Assembly: GCF_964204865.1 (NCBI RefSeq)
Contig: NC_135263.1
Location: 6,636,501 to 6,700,500, forward strand
DNA from: Styela clava
Taxonomy: Eukaryota > Chordata > Ascidiacea > Stolidobranchia > Styelidae
Direction of reading: 5' to 3'
Length of the DNA: 64,000 nt
In this document: one piece after another, positions 1 to 13,000 of the stretch
Numbering within the stretch: the first letter of the stretch is position 1
How the letters are laid out: each line of letters starts with the position of its first letter
Made by a program: the position numbers and the translations under genes
Notes under the pieces: generated by a model
Database searches by the model: none
The model's input: the letters and a program-made list of their open reading frames with translations, nothing else
Told to the model about the DNA's origin: nothing

Positions 1-1150
1 CCAGTCCCATATCCAATATGGCATTGCGGCCTGGGGTTCAGCAAGCAAAATGTTACTGCATCGTATTGAAGTCATGCAAAACAGGGCAATCCGTGCTCTT
101 ACACACGCCGGACCTCGGTGCAATTTAGAATCCTACTATTATAAGATGAAAATACTTAAAAATGCAGATATTTATAAAACTGAAGTGCTGAAAATTATGC
201 ACCAACATCATAATAAAAAACTGCCGGCTGCATTCTCCGGCTATTTTGTTAAGCAAAGCGTCATTCACTCTCATGCAACTCGGTCTTCTGCCAATAGCTC
301 ATATTATATGACTCGCTATTCATCTAGCCGCACACAAAATTCCATTAAGTTCATTGGTATAAAACTTTGGAATATGCTTCCAGTTACCATACGCTCTAAG
401 AACTATAATACATTTAAAAAAGAATTAAAAAATCACTACCTCAATGCTTATAACATCCAGTAGTCTAATTCACTGGTCATCAATCCTGTATTTGATGACA
501 ATTTTGCTGAATGTGATGTTTTTCTTATTTGTTCATATCATTCATTTCCAGTGTTATTGAATATTTTCACTATTCTTCCACAAGCTACGTTACCCCAAAT
601 CTCTTCGCCGTGTACTTAACCTCTCGTATTGTGATTCTGTTGCCCAAACTTCATTATGTATTTATACCTCCAAAACTAATTCCCTTATTGTGGTTTGCTG
701 GGAATTCCCCGTAATTTATCTCCGCAAGGCAGCGTCATGTCAATCAGAAGCCCGACAGCTGTGACGGTGCCGACCCGAGCACGACGCTGACGATTTGAGC
801 ATTTTTTCCCCTCCTGACGCGCTCTTGTTTTTCTCTCGTTTCTCATGATTATCTTCGATTTAACTATTTTCTCCTAACTGACTTCCCCAATTCGACTTAC
901 ATTTTCCAAATTGTGTTCATTCAAAAAATATATATGTTTAAATCCTGTTTATTTAACTTCATCTGCTGCTGTTTAGAGCTATTTAGGTGTCGCTGACACG
1001 TTAACTTTATAGTTTATTCGCGACTCCTCGTCTATTGCAGTCGAATTATTGTACGTCTGTTATTTCTTCTCTCGATTTATTTTTACTGTTTATATGTACA
1101 ATATTTCTTGCATGACGGAAATAAATATCTGAATCTGAATATCTGAATCT
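1..1150 (+). mobile_element. 3' end of a non-LTR (LINE) retrotransposon, CR1/L2-like
   Basis: The window opens inside an open frame that matches the C-terminal part of LINE reverse transcriptases (see the next entry). It is followed by about 650 bases of non-coding 3' UTR. The end of the element is marked by an AATAAA-containing stretch near 1120 and short repeats of the unit ATCTGA (about 1125-1150), the kind of short-repeat 3' terminus seen in CR1/L2-clade elements. The 5' part lies outside the window. The clade is inferred from the tail type and the protein style, not from a full RT domain. Confidence 0.75.
2..463 (+). CDS. LINE reverse transcriptase, C-terminal fragment
   Basis: The frame is open from the first bases of the window (frame starting at base 2) to the stop at 461-463. 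It reads SHIQYGIAAWGSAS before the first internal Met, a motif typical of the thumb/C-terminal region after the RT catalytic core (S-x-x-x-Y-G-x-x-x-W-G). Further on it carries LHRIEVMQNRAIRAL, IHSHATRS and LWNMLP, all hallmarks of the terminal region of CR1/L2/jockey-like polymerases. About 153 residues are visible. The catalytic FADD box would lie upstream of the window. No frameshift is seen, so this copy may be fairly young, but completeness cannot be judged. Confidence 0.8.
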   Translation, partial: QSHIQYGIAAWGSASKMLLHRIEVMQNRAIRALTHAGPRCNLESYYYKMKILKNADIYKTEVLKIMHQHHNKKLPAAFSGYFVKQSVIHSHATRSSANSSYYMTRYSSSRTQNSIKFIGIKLWNMLPVTIRSKNYNTFKKELKNHYLNAYNIQ

Positions 1151-1419
1151 ATGACCATCACATGGTAATTAAAATTAAAAAAAAATTAATAGGGGCTGTG
1201 GAGTATGGAAAGTTCAAGACAAAGAAAAGAACAAATGTTCATAGTTCATGAACTCTCAATTTTGCCTCCATTGCTTTGTGAAGGCCAATATATTTCGAGT
1301 GGCTGAATTGGTTTACCTTTATGATAGCAACGATTTTGTATTTAATATAGCGAGATTATTTCAATTTAATTGAAGTGATATAATTTCCCAAAGCAATGCT
1401 TGAATCGTCTAGAATAGAT

Positions 1420-2605
1420 CAGTGGTGTCAAACTCATGGGTTTTCGAGAGCCGCATTGCATTTTGAAAATTGTAAAAAGAGCCGCAAACAGTTTTTGATA
1501 ATGTATACTTAAAAGATATTTTTAAGATAGTTTTAGTTTGTGACATATATTGTGATGCAACTAAACAGTTGGATTAAGTTTTATTATTTTCTTCAATTTC
1601 AAATGCAATTACATATTAATATTTGCATTCCACTATTATTGCAACATTTGCAAGTTACAGTATTTATTATAAAAAATCGTAAAATTCTATGTACAACCAT
1701 CAAAATCATTTTTGAACAAGCTTTGAATAAGGAAAGAATAATACATACACTAAAAATAACTTATCTAAATATATGAACCTAAAATTAACAAAAATACTAC
1801 AGTATAAACTCAATGTTTTAATAATTACATTTGTCCTGGCGTTTGGCATTTTTTTGTGTCACCAGCATACTAAGGCCAGTCTGAAATGATTTTATAGTAC
1901 CAACTCTAACTAACGAGGCCACATGATCATGGGTTTATCTGGATCTTTACGAATGTTTAATTAATTCCAGTAATGCAAAAAAGTTGCTTTTATCATTTCA
2001 TGTATAGATCAGTAAAAAAACAAATGACAGATTTTTTCGACAAGACATTTCGCACTACATTGCGTGGCATAGGATTGCTTGAATTATTATTGATATTGAT
2101 TTTTAGTAACTAAGTCGTTGTATAATTATATTAATATACAAACACATGGAAATTTTCTGTTCGAAGTTGGTCTTCGAATTTGTCATATTGACTGCTGATC
2201 TTATTGTGTTTTTTGATTGTATTGATGGAAATATGACAAATTAAACAATGTGCTTCAGAATTTTGTGAAGAGCAGAAATGTTACAACTCCCATTTTCTTC
2301 GAAAATGCCACCTTCTTCATGTACTTTGCGTTTAATTTAATTACTCAAGTGTTTTATTCTAGTATTCTTTTGCTAGCTTGATGTGTATTCTTAATTGGGT
2401 CAAAATGTGGACAAAAAAAATCAATATTTCAAAACTACTTTCAGTAAATTGTTTTCTGTGTGAATAATCAATTTCACTTTAGAAGGTTTGAAAAATCTAT
2501 TACATTTAGATAAAAATAAAAACTTCCAAAATACTATTACAATTACTGTTAAGCGTTCGAGGGCCGCACTGAAAGTTCTCTGGGGCCGCGAGTTTGAGAT
2601 CCCTG
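1420..2605. mobile_element. hAT-type DNA element, about 1.19 kb, probably non-autonomous
   Basis: The ends are inverted repeats: CAGTGGTGTCAAACTC at the left and the reverse complement of CAGGGATCTCAAACTC at the right. They are flanked by GAATAGAT (1412-1419) and GTATAGAT (2606-2613), an 8-bp target duplication with one mismatch, as expected for hAT elements. Both ends continue into 'gccgca'/'ggccgc' stretches common in this superfamily. The interior is AT-rich. The minus strand around 2250-2340 has broken pieces vaguely like the middle of a hAT transposase, but no intact frame longer than about 80 codons. I treat it as a decayed or internally deleted copy. Confidence 0.8.
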
Positions 2606-2613
2606 GTATAGAT

Positions 2614-3929
2614 TGAAGTTGTTCAAAAAATATATGATAGTATTTTATCATGAATGATGATTATACCCCTTCCGGAATTTCTTCTATAGTACTACCAAAA
2701 GTTGATGAACCAAATATAACACAGGTGCAGTGAGGTACCCGTAATCCTCATTTTCAAAGCTGTTTTAAGTATGTCTGGCGTGTTTTGTGCCTTTTTACAA
2801 ATAAGACCGCTTATGCAATCTTACGCTTTGGAATTTTTAGTTATTTTCCTCAAGCCCTGCAGGATGTGGGGGCCATACACAACTCTACCGGAGGGTCAAA
2901 TGTCTTTGCATGCCTCCATAGGTTGTTTTTCTATTGCAATTTTCTATTTTCAATTGCATTATATTTCTTGGAATCACACTGTCACTGATATGTCGCCAGA
3001 CTTCTGATATCTCCCCGTCTGCTATAGTTGTCCTGTGAATAAATAATAGGAAATTGAGATTAGACGAATAGTTGAAAGTTTTGCTTTATGTCGGCTTAAT
3101 TTCTTGATTGATATACTTGCTATTTCTGCTATTGCCTCTTGTGCTGCAAGAGTCTCGCAATGCTTAGACAGGTTTGTCCACAACTTTCACATCTGAAGAA
3201 AGAGAGGAGATTTATTAATTTTCGTTAAGAATAAATAAAGCAGTCTATATGATTCAGAATGGAAAAGCTAATAAATCCAATTCTCATGTTTTATTTAAAA
3301 AATATTTTACTGAATTTGGTATATAAACCAACTAATAAAAGGGTTTAGTCAGAAAATAACAAGCATTCGTGGCTCCAAATACTTGAGAAATCAGACTATA
3401 CAATATAGACCGGTATGAGTGAAATGTTAGGTGAACTTGTTAACACTTTGATTCAATACGCAAATAAAAGTGAATGCGTAATAGTATGTTACAATGAGCA
3501 GCAATCAACAATGAGTATATATCCTCACTGATTAAAAAAATCTAACTGGAGGTGCATGAACTATTTGAAACCATAAGGGGTAAGTAAATATGTAATTTCG
3601 GCAAATGGGCAACTACGTACCGTACTGAATTAATAACTTCGTAGTATTTGACAAAGGCTGGCTTTCCCACATGTACTTAACAGTGCGATGCCCGGGTCTG
3701 ATATACAACAATGGTATTCACCTTACCTTTTACCGATTTCTTTTTACGCCAACTTTCAAAAATATCATTAAAGTCGACAACAACTGTCAAAGCAGGCACG
3801 AACACCATTCGTGCTACGCCTTGAAAGCAGCACACATCCGCTCGTTTTCGTCTCGTCAAGTATGTGCATTGGAGCGTGCTATCGAATACGATCTTCGGAT
3901 AAAAATGCCGGAGTTGCGCATCATGTTGT
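2614..3929. other. Intergenic, no gene recognised
   Basis: Only short AT-rich open frames occur here, with no splice-site-framed exon, no family match I recognise, and no clear repeat boundaries. Confidence 0.4.
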
Positions 3930-4085
3930 TTAATGTCATTGGTCAAACCAAGAAAACAATATATACATACATACATGACAAAATTAAAAAATGTTTTCGG
4001 TGCATGACTGGGAGGCAACGATACGACCTTTGGAGGTCATCAGAGTCAGTTACCACCCAATTCAATAAACATAAAAAATAAATAA
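3930..4085 (-). repeat. Retroelement 3' tail family A, copy 1
   Basis: On the minus strand this reads TGACTCTGATGACC, then GGTCGTATCGTTGCC, then CCCAGTC, and ends near a TTGACCAA-type tail. The same order of blocks occurs at 14122-14285 (plus) and 56690-56835 (minus). Three dispersed copies sharing one 3' end but not their flanks indicate the 3' tail of a retroelement truncated at its 5' side. An open frame of 136 codons (3671-4081, plus) overlaps it but has no recognisable domain. Confidence 0.6.
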
Positions 4086-4439
4086 CAGGTTCGGTGTCAA
4101 TCTATTAATACCTCTCATGTTTGTTTACTATATACAATATTTACATGTTTTATTATCAAAGCGAAAACTATGGTATACGGTTCTTTCAACTGACCGAAAT
4201 TCGCCACATATTGAATTTGATTTCCAAAATATAAACTGCTTAGTGGAGCCCAGGTACTCTAATAAGATACGATTTATTAGGGTTATTTGTAAACTTATGG
4301 GTGAAGATAAGTTAAAACAGAACATGCAGGATTTTGAACAAGGGTGGAGTTCCATTATAACATACACATACTAGTGTTATATAATCAGAAGCACGGGTTG
4401 GATCATCGAAACAATACAGATTTTTGTTGTATACAAAAT

Positions 4440-5150
4440 GCATTTATTTGGACAAGGCCATTCATGCAAATATTTAGGTAAAGTGTTGACTTAGCAAAAA
4501 TAAATTAATATTAAATTCAATATAATCAATACAGTCGATAATAAACTATAAATCAAGTGAATGAAAGACACACAGTTGGCAAAAAAGTTGACTTGATATA
4601 GGAATATAATTATAGGATGCAATATTTTATAACCTTATGTAAAATGATTTTGGACACTTTGAATATAAACATTAAATAGAAGTGTGATTACACAGAACAT
4701 ATACAATTCATTAGTCCAGGCCATTCATGCAGATTAGATTGAACAGGGAGCTCAATGAAGAAGTATTGTGATTTGATTAACAAATTTAGGGATGATGGAA
4801 ATGAGCTTTTAGCTTGGCATATTCACTTAATAAAATAGAGAATGTAACATTTTATAACACGATTTGGGACAATTTGATGGCGAACATTTAAGTCATAATC
4901 GAATTGTAAGAATATATGAACTCATTTTACAGAGAAAGTATCATGAATGCAATATAAGCTCGGCATATTAGCCCTAGGAATAAAAAATGAAGAATGCAAC
5001 ATTTTACAACATGATTTGGCACACGATAAATATGAACATTTAATAACAGTAATCAAATATAAAAATAGAGAGTTAAAGTTGCTTAGGAGATATCATGGAT
5101 GTAATATAAGGTTAAATTTGGTTTTAGAGCAGCAAAGTACAACACACGAT
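4440..5150. repeat. Degenerate tandem repeat, long unit
   Basis: The string 'ATGYAACATTTTATAAC' or a close variant recurs near 4617, 4840 and 4991. 'CCATTCATGCA' or 'TATCATGRATG' type blocks recur near 4459, 4720, 4940 and 5091, interleaved in the same order. Spacing is irregular (about 150-220 bases), so this is an old, diverged array with a unit of roughly 150-220 bases. No coding potential is evident. Confidence 0.45.
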
Positions 5151-6066
5151 ATGTAACATTGGTGAATATAGCGAAGGATTGCAAACATAGCTGTTGGACT
5201 GAGAATGCTACTGGCTGTGTGTTTCGGTATTTACTATTAGATTTGTATCTCGTGATATCAACACGATCAAGGCCCGTCCACCGGAATTAAAGAAGTTTAT
5301 GGATAAAAGATTGGATTTAAAGTTTGTGTTTGGCAGTCGTCGGGTGCGGTCGCATTTTTGAACGGCGCAGAAAGATTAGATTGACAACAATGAACCAGCA
5401 CTTAAGGAATATCAACAAGCAAAGGCCGAAATATGAAATTACATGGCAGCATAAAGGCAACATACGGACATCATAACAGAATCGAAAGATGAATACATCA
5501 GGGATTGATTCAGATATTTTATTTTGTGACAAAGAGTATGATATACTGCTATTTCTAGAAATTCCGCTTGAATAGGCCTACTAAGTATTCAACTATATAT
5601 GTGTAAATAGTTTGCAGTGTAACATTTTTAAACATTCATTTAGTGGCATATTTTTTATTTGTTCTCTCTGTGTGTATACCGGTACTGTTTTAACAATGTT
5701 GGCCACGTCAATGTATCAATTAGGCTACAGACCTGCTCGCGTGTGATTAGTGTTTTTCCTAATAATTGCTTTTATGAGTGTCCGCACACCGAATTTGCCG
5801 CCACGGTTTTGCGTTTGTTTGTATATTAAACCACTTATCACCTTTTCCGCAATGCCCAATCTAGCAATCTGTGTAGTTTTTCATGGCTTGGTTTTTCTTA
5901 AAGCTTTCATGGCTTCATGAGTATGACTATCGTCGCAAATTTATCACATTCCACTCCCCACATTATCTTTGCATGAGGTTGTAGGTATTGGTCATTATCA
6001 ACGTAATTGTTGAAAGAGAGTACAACAGCCCGAAAGTTTATTACTATCGTGTATTTTGTTTGAAAC
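5151..6066. other. Intergenic, no gene recognised
   Basis: No exon-like open frame with splice sites and no clear repeat ends were found. A TACCGGTA motif occurs near 5680, one of many in the window. Confidence 0.4.
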
Positions 6067-6272
6067 TACCGTATTTTACGGACCAAAAACCGGCCTCGTA
6101 AGCAGGGACGCCTAAAGTATGGGTAAGGTAGTGCTTTAATCATTACTGCCTACACTTGAAACCAGTAGGCCTACCTGTTGCGCCTTATAGCCCCAGTAGC
6201 CCTTATGTATGGACGAAACCCCAATACAAGCAAATTATTGAAGGCGCGCCCTATTGTCCGTAAAATACGGTA
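6067..6272. mobile_element. Mariner-like MITE, 206 bp
   Basis: It has perfect 17-bp terminal inverted repeats, TACCGTATTTTACGGAC at 6067-6083 and its reverse complement at 6256-6272. The outer bases are TA, consistent with a TA target duplication. Sub-terminal blocks such as GGCGCGCC and GCGCCTTATAG resemble a cosmopolitan Tc1/mariner-derived MITE type found in many animals. No coding capacity. Confidence 0.75.
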
Positions 6273-7290
6273 TTCTAGGCAAATTGATATTACTCTTTAT
6301 AGTTTATAAGATTGAAAAAAGACATCGTGGGAATTTTCTCAATCTCAATATTATTGGACACGTGAGTGGACCTATGGATCGTTTTCATATTTTTGGTAAT
6401 CTTGTTCTTGTTGGTCTTCTTCGTATCGTTTAGAAAAAAATCGCTTTTCTCTTTGACTAGTGGACCAATTGCTTTGAAATTTTCAGTGAGTAAATATTAT
6501 ATTTTTCGCTAGAAGGCTATTACTCTTATTTATGTGCTATGACACCATCAAACTTTGCCACTATGTGACGATACGTGTCCATATATTTGAGCGTAGCTGT
6601 CTTGTTATATATATTGCCATGAACGAATCATGGTTCTTAACCTTTAACTGACTGCCTACCATTTCAGTGTTTTTACTCTGGCCGTGTACCACCGACAACG
6701 CTTTTATTGCGCTATGGGAGTATTTTGTAATGTGTATGCTGGGGGTCGGCAACCTACGGCCCGCGACGCGTTACTGAATTATCGTAACAAAACGATTATT
6801 TATTTATTGTGAGGCACGTGTAGACTAAATTATAACTTAACAAGTATATAATTTGTAATTACTCATTTAATGAGCCTATTATTCAATTATAATTTCACAA
6901 ATGGCAACAAACGCAGCGCACATAATATCCGAATGGAATGTTTTGAAATGCAATGAGGGAATAAATTTACAATTTGACAGATGTATCAATGCTTGGTGAA
7001 TTGGATAATTTTATAATATGTTATTGTGACGTGACACGCAAGACGAACGTGGACATGCCCGTTTCGTTTTCAGTTGGTAGTAGCGCTGTAACGGGCGAGG
7101 GCGATCTCTGAAGATAAGGATTCGTAGAGCTATAAGCGCCGCCAGCGAATACATACAGTGTGAAGCGTTGTCGGCATATTTTAGCCAACTCAAAAGTTAA
7201 TTAACAGTTGAGGTTGCGTGAAACTAACTACCTTCCCTTGCTCTATATGCCTTTGCGCAGGTGGATCCGTATGCGTATTACGCAAGGATG
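6273..7290. other. Intergenic with one orphan hAT-like end
   Basis: At 6735-6765 the sequence GGGGGTCGGCAACC followed by a 'cggcccgcg' stretch looks like the left terminus of another hAT element. I could not find its right terminus before 7299, so it may be truncated. No host gene recognised. Confidence 0.35.
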
Positions 7291-7298
7291 CTGTAGTC

Positions 7299-7859
7299 CA
7301 GGGGTTCCCAAACCACGGCCCGCGGGTCAAATCCGGCCGGCGTAATGATTTAAAATGGCCCGCCGAGCTTACGTGAAAAAGTGTTCAACAGATTTTATTT
7401 CTACCTTTTTTGCGATCTAGATACCGCTAATTTATGTCATTATCAGAGTTCAAGCAAGTGTTTATCGTAACAATTCAATTATACTAGTATATCAACTATG
7501 GGTATCGGTGTTAGGATTACATAGAACAGTAATTTAGTTATCAGCCATATAGGAAAGCTTAGGGATGTCAGAAATCAAACGAAAACTAGACTCAGAAAAT
7601 TGACGTTTCTTGAATAAATGGCAGTGTTCGTATTTCTCCATTGAAAAGTATCAAACTTTAGAGAATTGTCTACTTTGCCAACGAACTATTCCAGTTCTGA
7701 AGGAATACAACATTGAGCGCTATTATGAGTCAAACGAGCATGTTTCAAAAAAATGTCGAATGAAAGTGAATCCATTTTTGGGCGCTACATTCTTCCGGCC
7801 CGTGAACATCTTTTCGATTCTAATTTTAGCCCGCGGCCAATAAAGTTTGGGAACCCCTG
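7299..7859 (+). mobile_element. Non-autonomous hAT element, 561 bp, perfect TSD
   Basis: The terminal inverted repeats are CAGGGGTTCCCAAAC and its exact reverse complement. The flanking 8-bp target duplication CTGTAGTC (7291-7298 and 7860-7867) is perfect, which argues for a recent insertion. Inside lies the start of a hAT transposase gene with the rest deleted (next entry). It is therefore an internal-deletion derivative that would need transposase supplied in trans. Confidence 0.92.
7565..7790 (+). pseudogene. hAT transposase N-terminal remnant (BED-type finger)
   Basis: From the ATG at 7565 the frame reads MSEIKRKLDSEN, hits a stop, and continues in the same frame as RFLNKWQCSYFSIE. It then shows CLLCQRTIPVLKEYNIERYY and a following H, i.e. 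the C-x2-C ... Y ... H arrangement of the N-terminal BED-like zinc finger of the Charlie/GTF2IRD2-like hAT group. Frame continuity breaks at the stop and the RNase-H-like catalytic core is absent. It is a decayed first-exon remnant carried by the element. Confidence 0.75.
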
Positions 7860-7867
7860 CTGTAGTC

Positions 7868-10043
7868 AATTGTTCCAATAAATCAAAGCTACTCGCGTAC
7901 CTTTTGAAAAGCTCCCACATAACGCTAGTGAGGTTGAGAACCACCGCCATAAATGAAACACCGATATACTGAAATCTGACAAATAGCTAGTGTTTAAAAC
8001 CATTTAAAATCAAAATCTGTCTGAGTCACCCACATCACCTTCGACATCTTGCTGATTATCCTACTTTAGGGTCGATGTCGCGTTACGTTGGGGAAATGAG
8101 AGAGAAAACTTATTGCTTTTGTCAAACCAGGAAACAAGCACATGCATATTAAGGACTTTTCGTTTTCAGATTGTTGTCGTTGCCAATATGTTTTATGGCA
8201 CTTGTAACACCAGTTGTCTTTTGCGCCATTAATCGATTCGAAATTCTATACTAACATACTATACAATATTTACAAAGATAGATATACAAATAATTATAAA
8301 AAAATTTCAGATTACTATTGTTTTAAATGTGACAAACACTATTACAAAATAAACGCTGGAGATGAGGTGAATATTATGCCAATCTAACTGTTGGCACAAG
8401 GTTTATTCGCGTTCAGTATAATTTTATTTATTGTGCTTGAGTGTGTTAATTGTGTGGCAACTTTTTGTGATGGAGTAAAAAGTGTTATTAATTTTATATT
8501 TCGTCTAAGAAGGCATAGTGTGGGTTTACATTAGTTTTTGAATATCACGAAATAAAGAAAGTTTATATCGTTGCCCCAGTTTCATTATATGTTGATGTCT
8601 CGCTTCACCCGATAATGTCAATTTTGAGTAAACTTTCTACGACGAGAAATAAACGGATATTCATCAGATTGACAACAAACGATTTTTAAACGAAACAAAT
8701 AAGCCAAAAATTATAATTTGAATACTGGGTAAAACGCGTGCTTTTTAGAAAGAGAAGGATAGTTTTTGAATTTTACTTAATGTAGACTCTAGTTAGTTAT
8801 AAAGCTTCATCAAACCTTGATTGACTGGATACAATTACAAGAAAATTATACATTTTACTATTTTTGGTCGATATTTCCACGTATTTCTGAGATATTGATA
8901 TCTACATTTCTGATGGTTTACAACATAAGAAGCTGAGTCACAAATATTGAGAGAACATTTTGTTAAATCTCTCAATAATAAGTATTATTGTATAGGACTT
9001 TTACCTAAATTACGGAATCGTGATCTAATACTCACGCAATAAACCAAAGACTACAAGTCAAAAAATCTTCGAGATCGCTTGGGAAGTTACCCAAGTAATT
9101 TAAAAACGAATACGAAGGTATGGACATATTAGCAATAATAAAAATTGAAACACACTGGCTCAACTAAATTCCCTATAGCAAATTTTCTACTGGCTCCATT
9201 GTACTGTGCTAGTTTACTGGAATTACTGATGAAAAGGATTTGATCGATTAAAGGTATTTTCTGGAATACTTTTCTGAGGACAAATTCTTAGATTCTGAAT
9301 TTATTATTGAAATTTCCCAAGCGAAACATATTGGCTTCTATGCTGCTAGAAAGCTTACAACAGCAGTATTTGAGTACTAATAGTGATGAGTACTGAGTAC
9401 TCAATGTCGTGAGTAGTGACGTGAACTAACCCGCGAAGACGACACTCTGATGACGTAAATATATTATGTTTTTGTAATAGCGGATTACATATCTTGTAGT
9501 GAAATTTGAGCATTTCATATCCACTTTCCTTATATGTTTACAGTATATGAAAACATTTCGAAGTTTTCAAATATGGCGTATTTTGAGATGGATCTTTAGT
9601 ATGTTACTCAGTTCGTATATGAGTAAAATTTCTCGCGATAAGAGTGCCCAAATTGCCATATATTGAAAGGAAGCGAAAACATAAAATTTGGCTTTGCATT
9701 TTACATTCAAATATTACACACGGTAATGACAAATTGAGCCTTGGATGACGTTTTTATTTTCAAACGACAGGCCACGCGGTTCTGATGATATGCTTTGTTG
9801 CACCAACCGTAATATTTGGACAACTAATAAGGAATAAGAATTTATCTATACTTTAAATTAAACATCATTAATTAATGTCGTTAATATTACAAATACTTGT
9901 TTTGAGAATATAGTATGTTGTGCTTGTATTTGTGAGTATAAATAGAATTCTCATTGTTAACTCATATCCCAAAATTCATTTCTACAAATGTTTGATACGA
10001 AAAAAGTACGAAAACACGGACAGAAATTAAAATCCAAATAAAA
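7868..10043. other. Intergenic, no gene recognised
   Basis: AT-rich with only short open frames. A small palindromic GAGTACT-rich patch lies near 9370-9405. TTTATT at about 9751, read on the minus strand as AATAAA, is a possible polyadenylation signal for the receptor gene that ends at 10044. Confidence 0.35.
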
Positions 10044-13000
10044 TCAGAAAGACATTTTGTTCTCTATCTGATGGAACATTTGAAGTCTATTTCTAAAATT
10101 TTCTTGCTGTTCGCTGGTATGAAGGCCTTCAAGAGGAGGAGGTGGGGGTGGCGGTGGAAGTGAAGAAACCTCATCCGTCGTTTCTTGCTTGGAAAACTGA
10201 CTTTCATCCTCGCTTTCAGAGGGTTCCGATTCATCATCGACAGTAGTAATATCCCAGGCGTAGATATCTCGCGTTATATCTCCCAGATCAGTGTTTATTG
10301 AAGGAACTGGCGATGCAGAAGATTCGGTTTGAATATCTTCATCATCCAACTCGCTGTCTTCATTGGGGTCGTAATCAGTTGGTTTTAATGGATTACCCCA
10401 ACTTTCTTCGCTTTCAGAAAGTCGTGGCGCGTCAGGAATGGCGACTCTCAGATTAGGCACATACATTTCTGAGTCCACTTCGCTGTATTTACGATAATTT
10501 GAATCTTCCTGATCTTTTATGTTTCTAACGTAGAGTCCAGAGGTGCTGGGAGATGCGTCGGTGACGTGTACCGTTGTTTCATGTAAATGGAGAATTTCCG
10601 GTTTTTCTCTCATATTCTCTGGTTCAGAATTGCGCTTCCTGCCACACTTATCTATCCAACATAAAAGACTTCCAAAACACAACGTCATTCCAATTCCTAC
10701 AAAAAACGCCACTATTAAATACATAGTAACTGGAATAGGCGAAGAAACCGGTAAGCCAACAAATGTTATTTCCACCATTCCAGCTTTATCGTTAAAAATT
10801 TCCGCATACTGTGTTCCGCCTGAAAATTTTATGTAGCTTCCTCCACCACCAGAAAATCCATTTGAAGAACCCCCTCCACCACCAGTATACCCACCTCCTC
10901 CACCTGATGCAGTAATATAGCCTGATCCACCACCACCGAAACCTCCTTCAGAATATCTCCCATCTGCTATATCGTATCTGCCACCAGCAAGAGATTGATA
11001 TAATTGCCTTTCTGTGTCGTTGACGCTTTTAGCATTACCAAATGGTAAAAATCCTACAGCAGGAAGAGCAGTGTCTCCAAAATTAACAAGGCTTCTTGAA
11101 ATACCATGAAAACCTGCTCCACCGGCCGTGTTTGATGCGCCCGGTAGTCCAGGTCCCACTGTTTGTTGTTTACCACCACTACCAAATCCTTGTCCAGTGG
11201 CTGAAGCGTCTCCGGCAGTGTGGTTCAGTCTACCATCTGATAATGAAGATGGCGATGCTCCCCGAAAAGCGCTTCCGGCGCCACCAGCAATAACTATAGG
11301 CTCGTTTGTACCATCACCTGCTACAACAAAACTTCCTCCGGCCCCTCCTTGGGTCATGTCACCAAAGTATTCTCCCTGTTGTCCAACGGCAATCATAAGT
11401 TTTGCACCCTCAAGGAGGTGGAAAAGCCCCGAGACCGTAGCGCCCTTTCCTCCCGGCCCCTCATACCCTGCACCTGTTGCTGTAATACGATAGAGACCTT
11501 GAATTGGAGCCATCCAGTGTTGGATACCGAATTCTACTGTTGTAAGTTTATCCAAGGAAGTTTTTCTGTATGCATTATTGCAATATACTTGAGTAGGTCC
11601 AATTCTCCCTTGTCGTAGACAGTTCGAAAATCTCCATACAAGCCGAGGAAATAATTGATGTGAGTCGTACGGAGACCAGGTATCATATAATTTTGAATTA
11701 CTTACATTTACTACACTTTGCATCCATGAATTCCCTTCGCCCACTACAGTAGTCAACACAATACGGTAGGTTGACCCAAGGCTGAGTTTCAATACTTTTT
11801 CAGTTTCTTGTTTGTGGATTTTGTAGGAGAGAAATTCTGGCTGAAATTCTATCGCACTGTTAGATTTATATATGCGAGTTAAATTAAGTAAATAGTAGTC
11901 CATGTTCGCAACTGACACATTCACTGCAGCCCATTGTATTTTGACCTGAGAAAGAGTTACTTGAACCAAGTCTGTAAGAATAGGATTTTGTGGTTGAGTA
12001 TAGAGAACAAGCGGGATTGATGATACACTGCGAGCTTTTCGATCGTTTTCCCTATTGTCTCCAACTTCGCAGTATATTTGTATTTTATAAAGCGTCCCTG
12101 CAGCAAGGTTGTCTAAGGAATGTGTCATCTGTTGAGCACCATCACGATTCCACACCGAAATGCGATTCACATTAAGCGAGTCCGAGACAGGGTGGTAGAC
12201 GACTTCATACCTCCAGAAGGTTGGCGTTTCCAATGTATCTGGCTTTTCCCAATTGAGTAAAATTTTTCCTTGTTTCCCGTATCCGCTGAAACTCTTTGGT
12301 GGCATCGGCACTGTTCTAGTCAGCATACTGGTTGAAGACGTCGTTCTTACAGGTTCTAGCGTAGAAACTGTGACGTGGATTCGGTAAAGCTGTCCGGGTT
12401 CGAGACCAATGATTTGTATACTCGTAGCTTCTTGAAGATTGTAGGAAATTGGTGACGAACGTCTTTCTGATCTAATTAGCTCGTATTCAATGATAACTAC
12501 GTTAGAAGCATTCATATTTAGAAATTCGAAGTTTAGAAAAACTTGTGTCGTTGTGATATTATCTATGAATATTTCGTTCGGTAAGGATGGAGCTGTGCGT
12601 GCATACAAATCAGTTGCTTCGCTTACTTTTCCAAACGGAACGCTATTTCGAATATATTTTATTGAAATAAGATATAACACACCTGGTTTTAGAGCAGTTA
12701 TGTTATATTCTTGTACTTTATTTGAAATATTTATGACTTTTTCTTTCGAATCATCTTTTCCGAACGGTGAGTATGAAAGGATGACATCAGAATCTTTGAT
12801 GTCATAACTATCTTCCCAACCGAAAAGTATGGATGTTGTGTCGTATCTAACTACATCTGCTTCACCCGGGCCAGGTACCTTAAACTCATACCGTATTTTC
12901 AAAGGCAAACTTGTCGTTGGATCTTCTCCCAAACTTTTTGTAACAACAGAAAAGCTGTATGTTGCTCCTAATTCTATTCGCACGGCCTGAGAAACATTTG

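Noticed and set aside
3671-4081. 136-codon plus-strand frame as a gene
   Set aside because: It overlaps the inverted retroelement tail at 3930, shows no domain and has no splice framing.
11096-11618. Plus-strand frames opposite the glycine-rich domain
   Set aside because: They are antisense shadows of a Gly/Ser-rich coding strand (proline-rich by complement), with no independent start context or motif.
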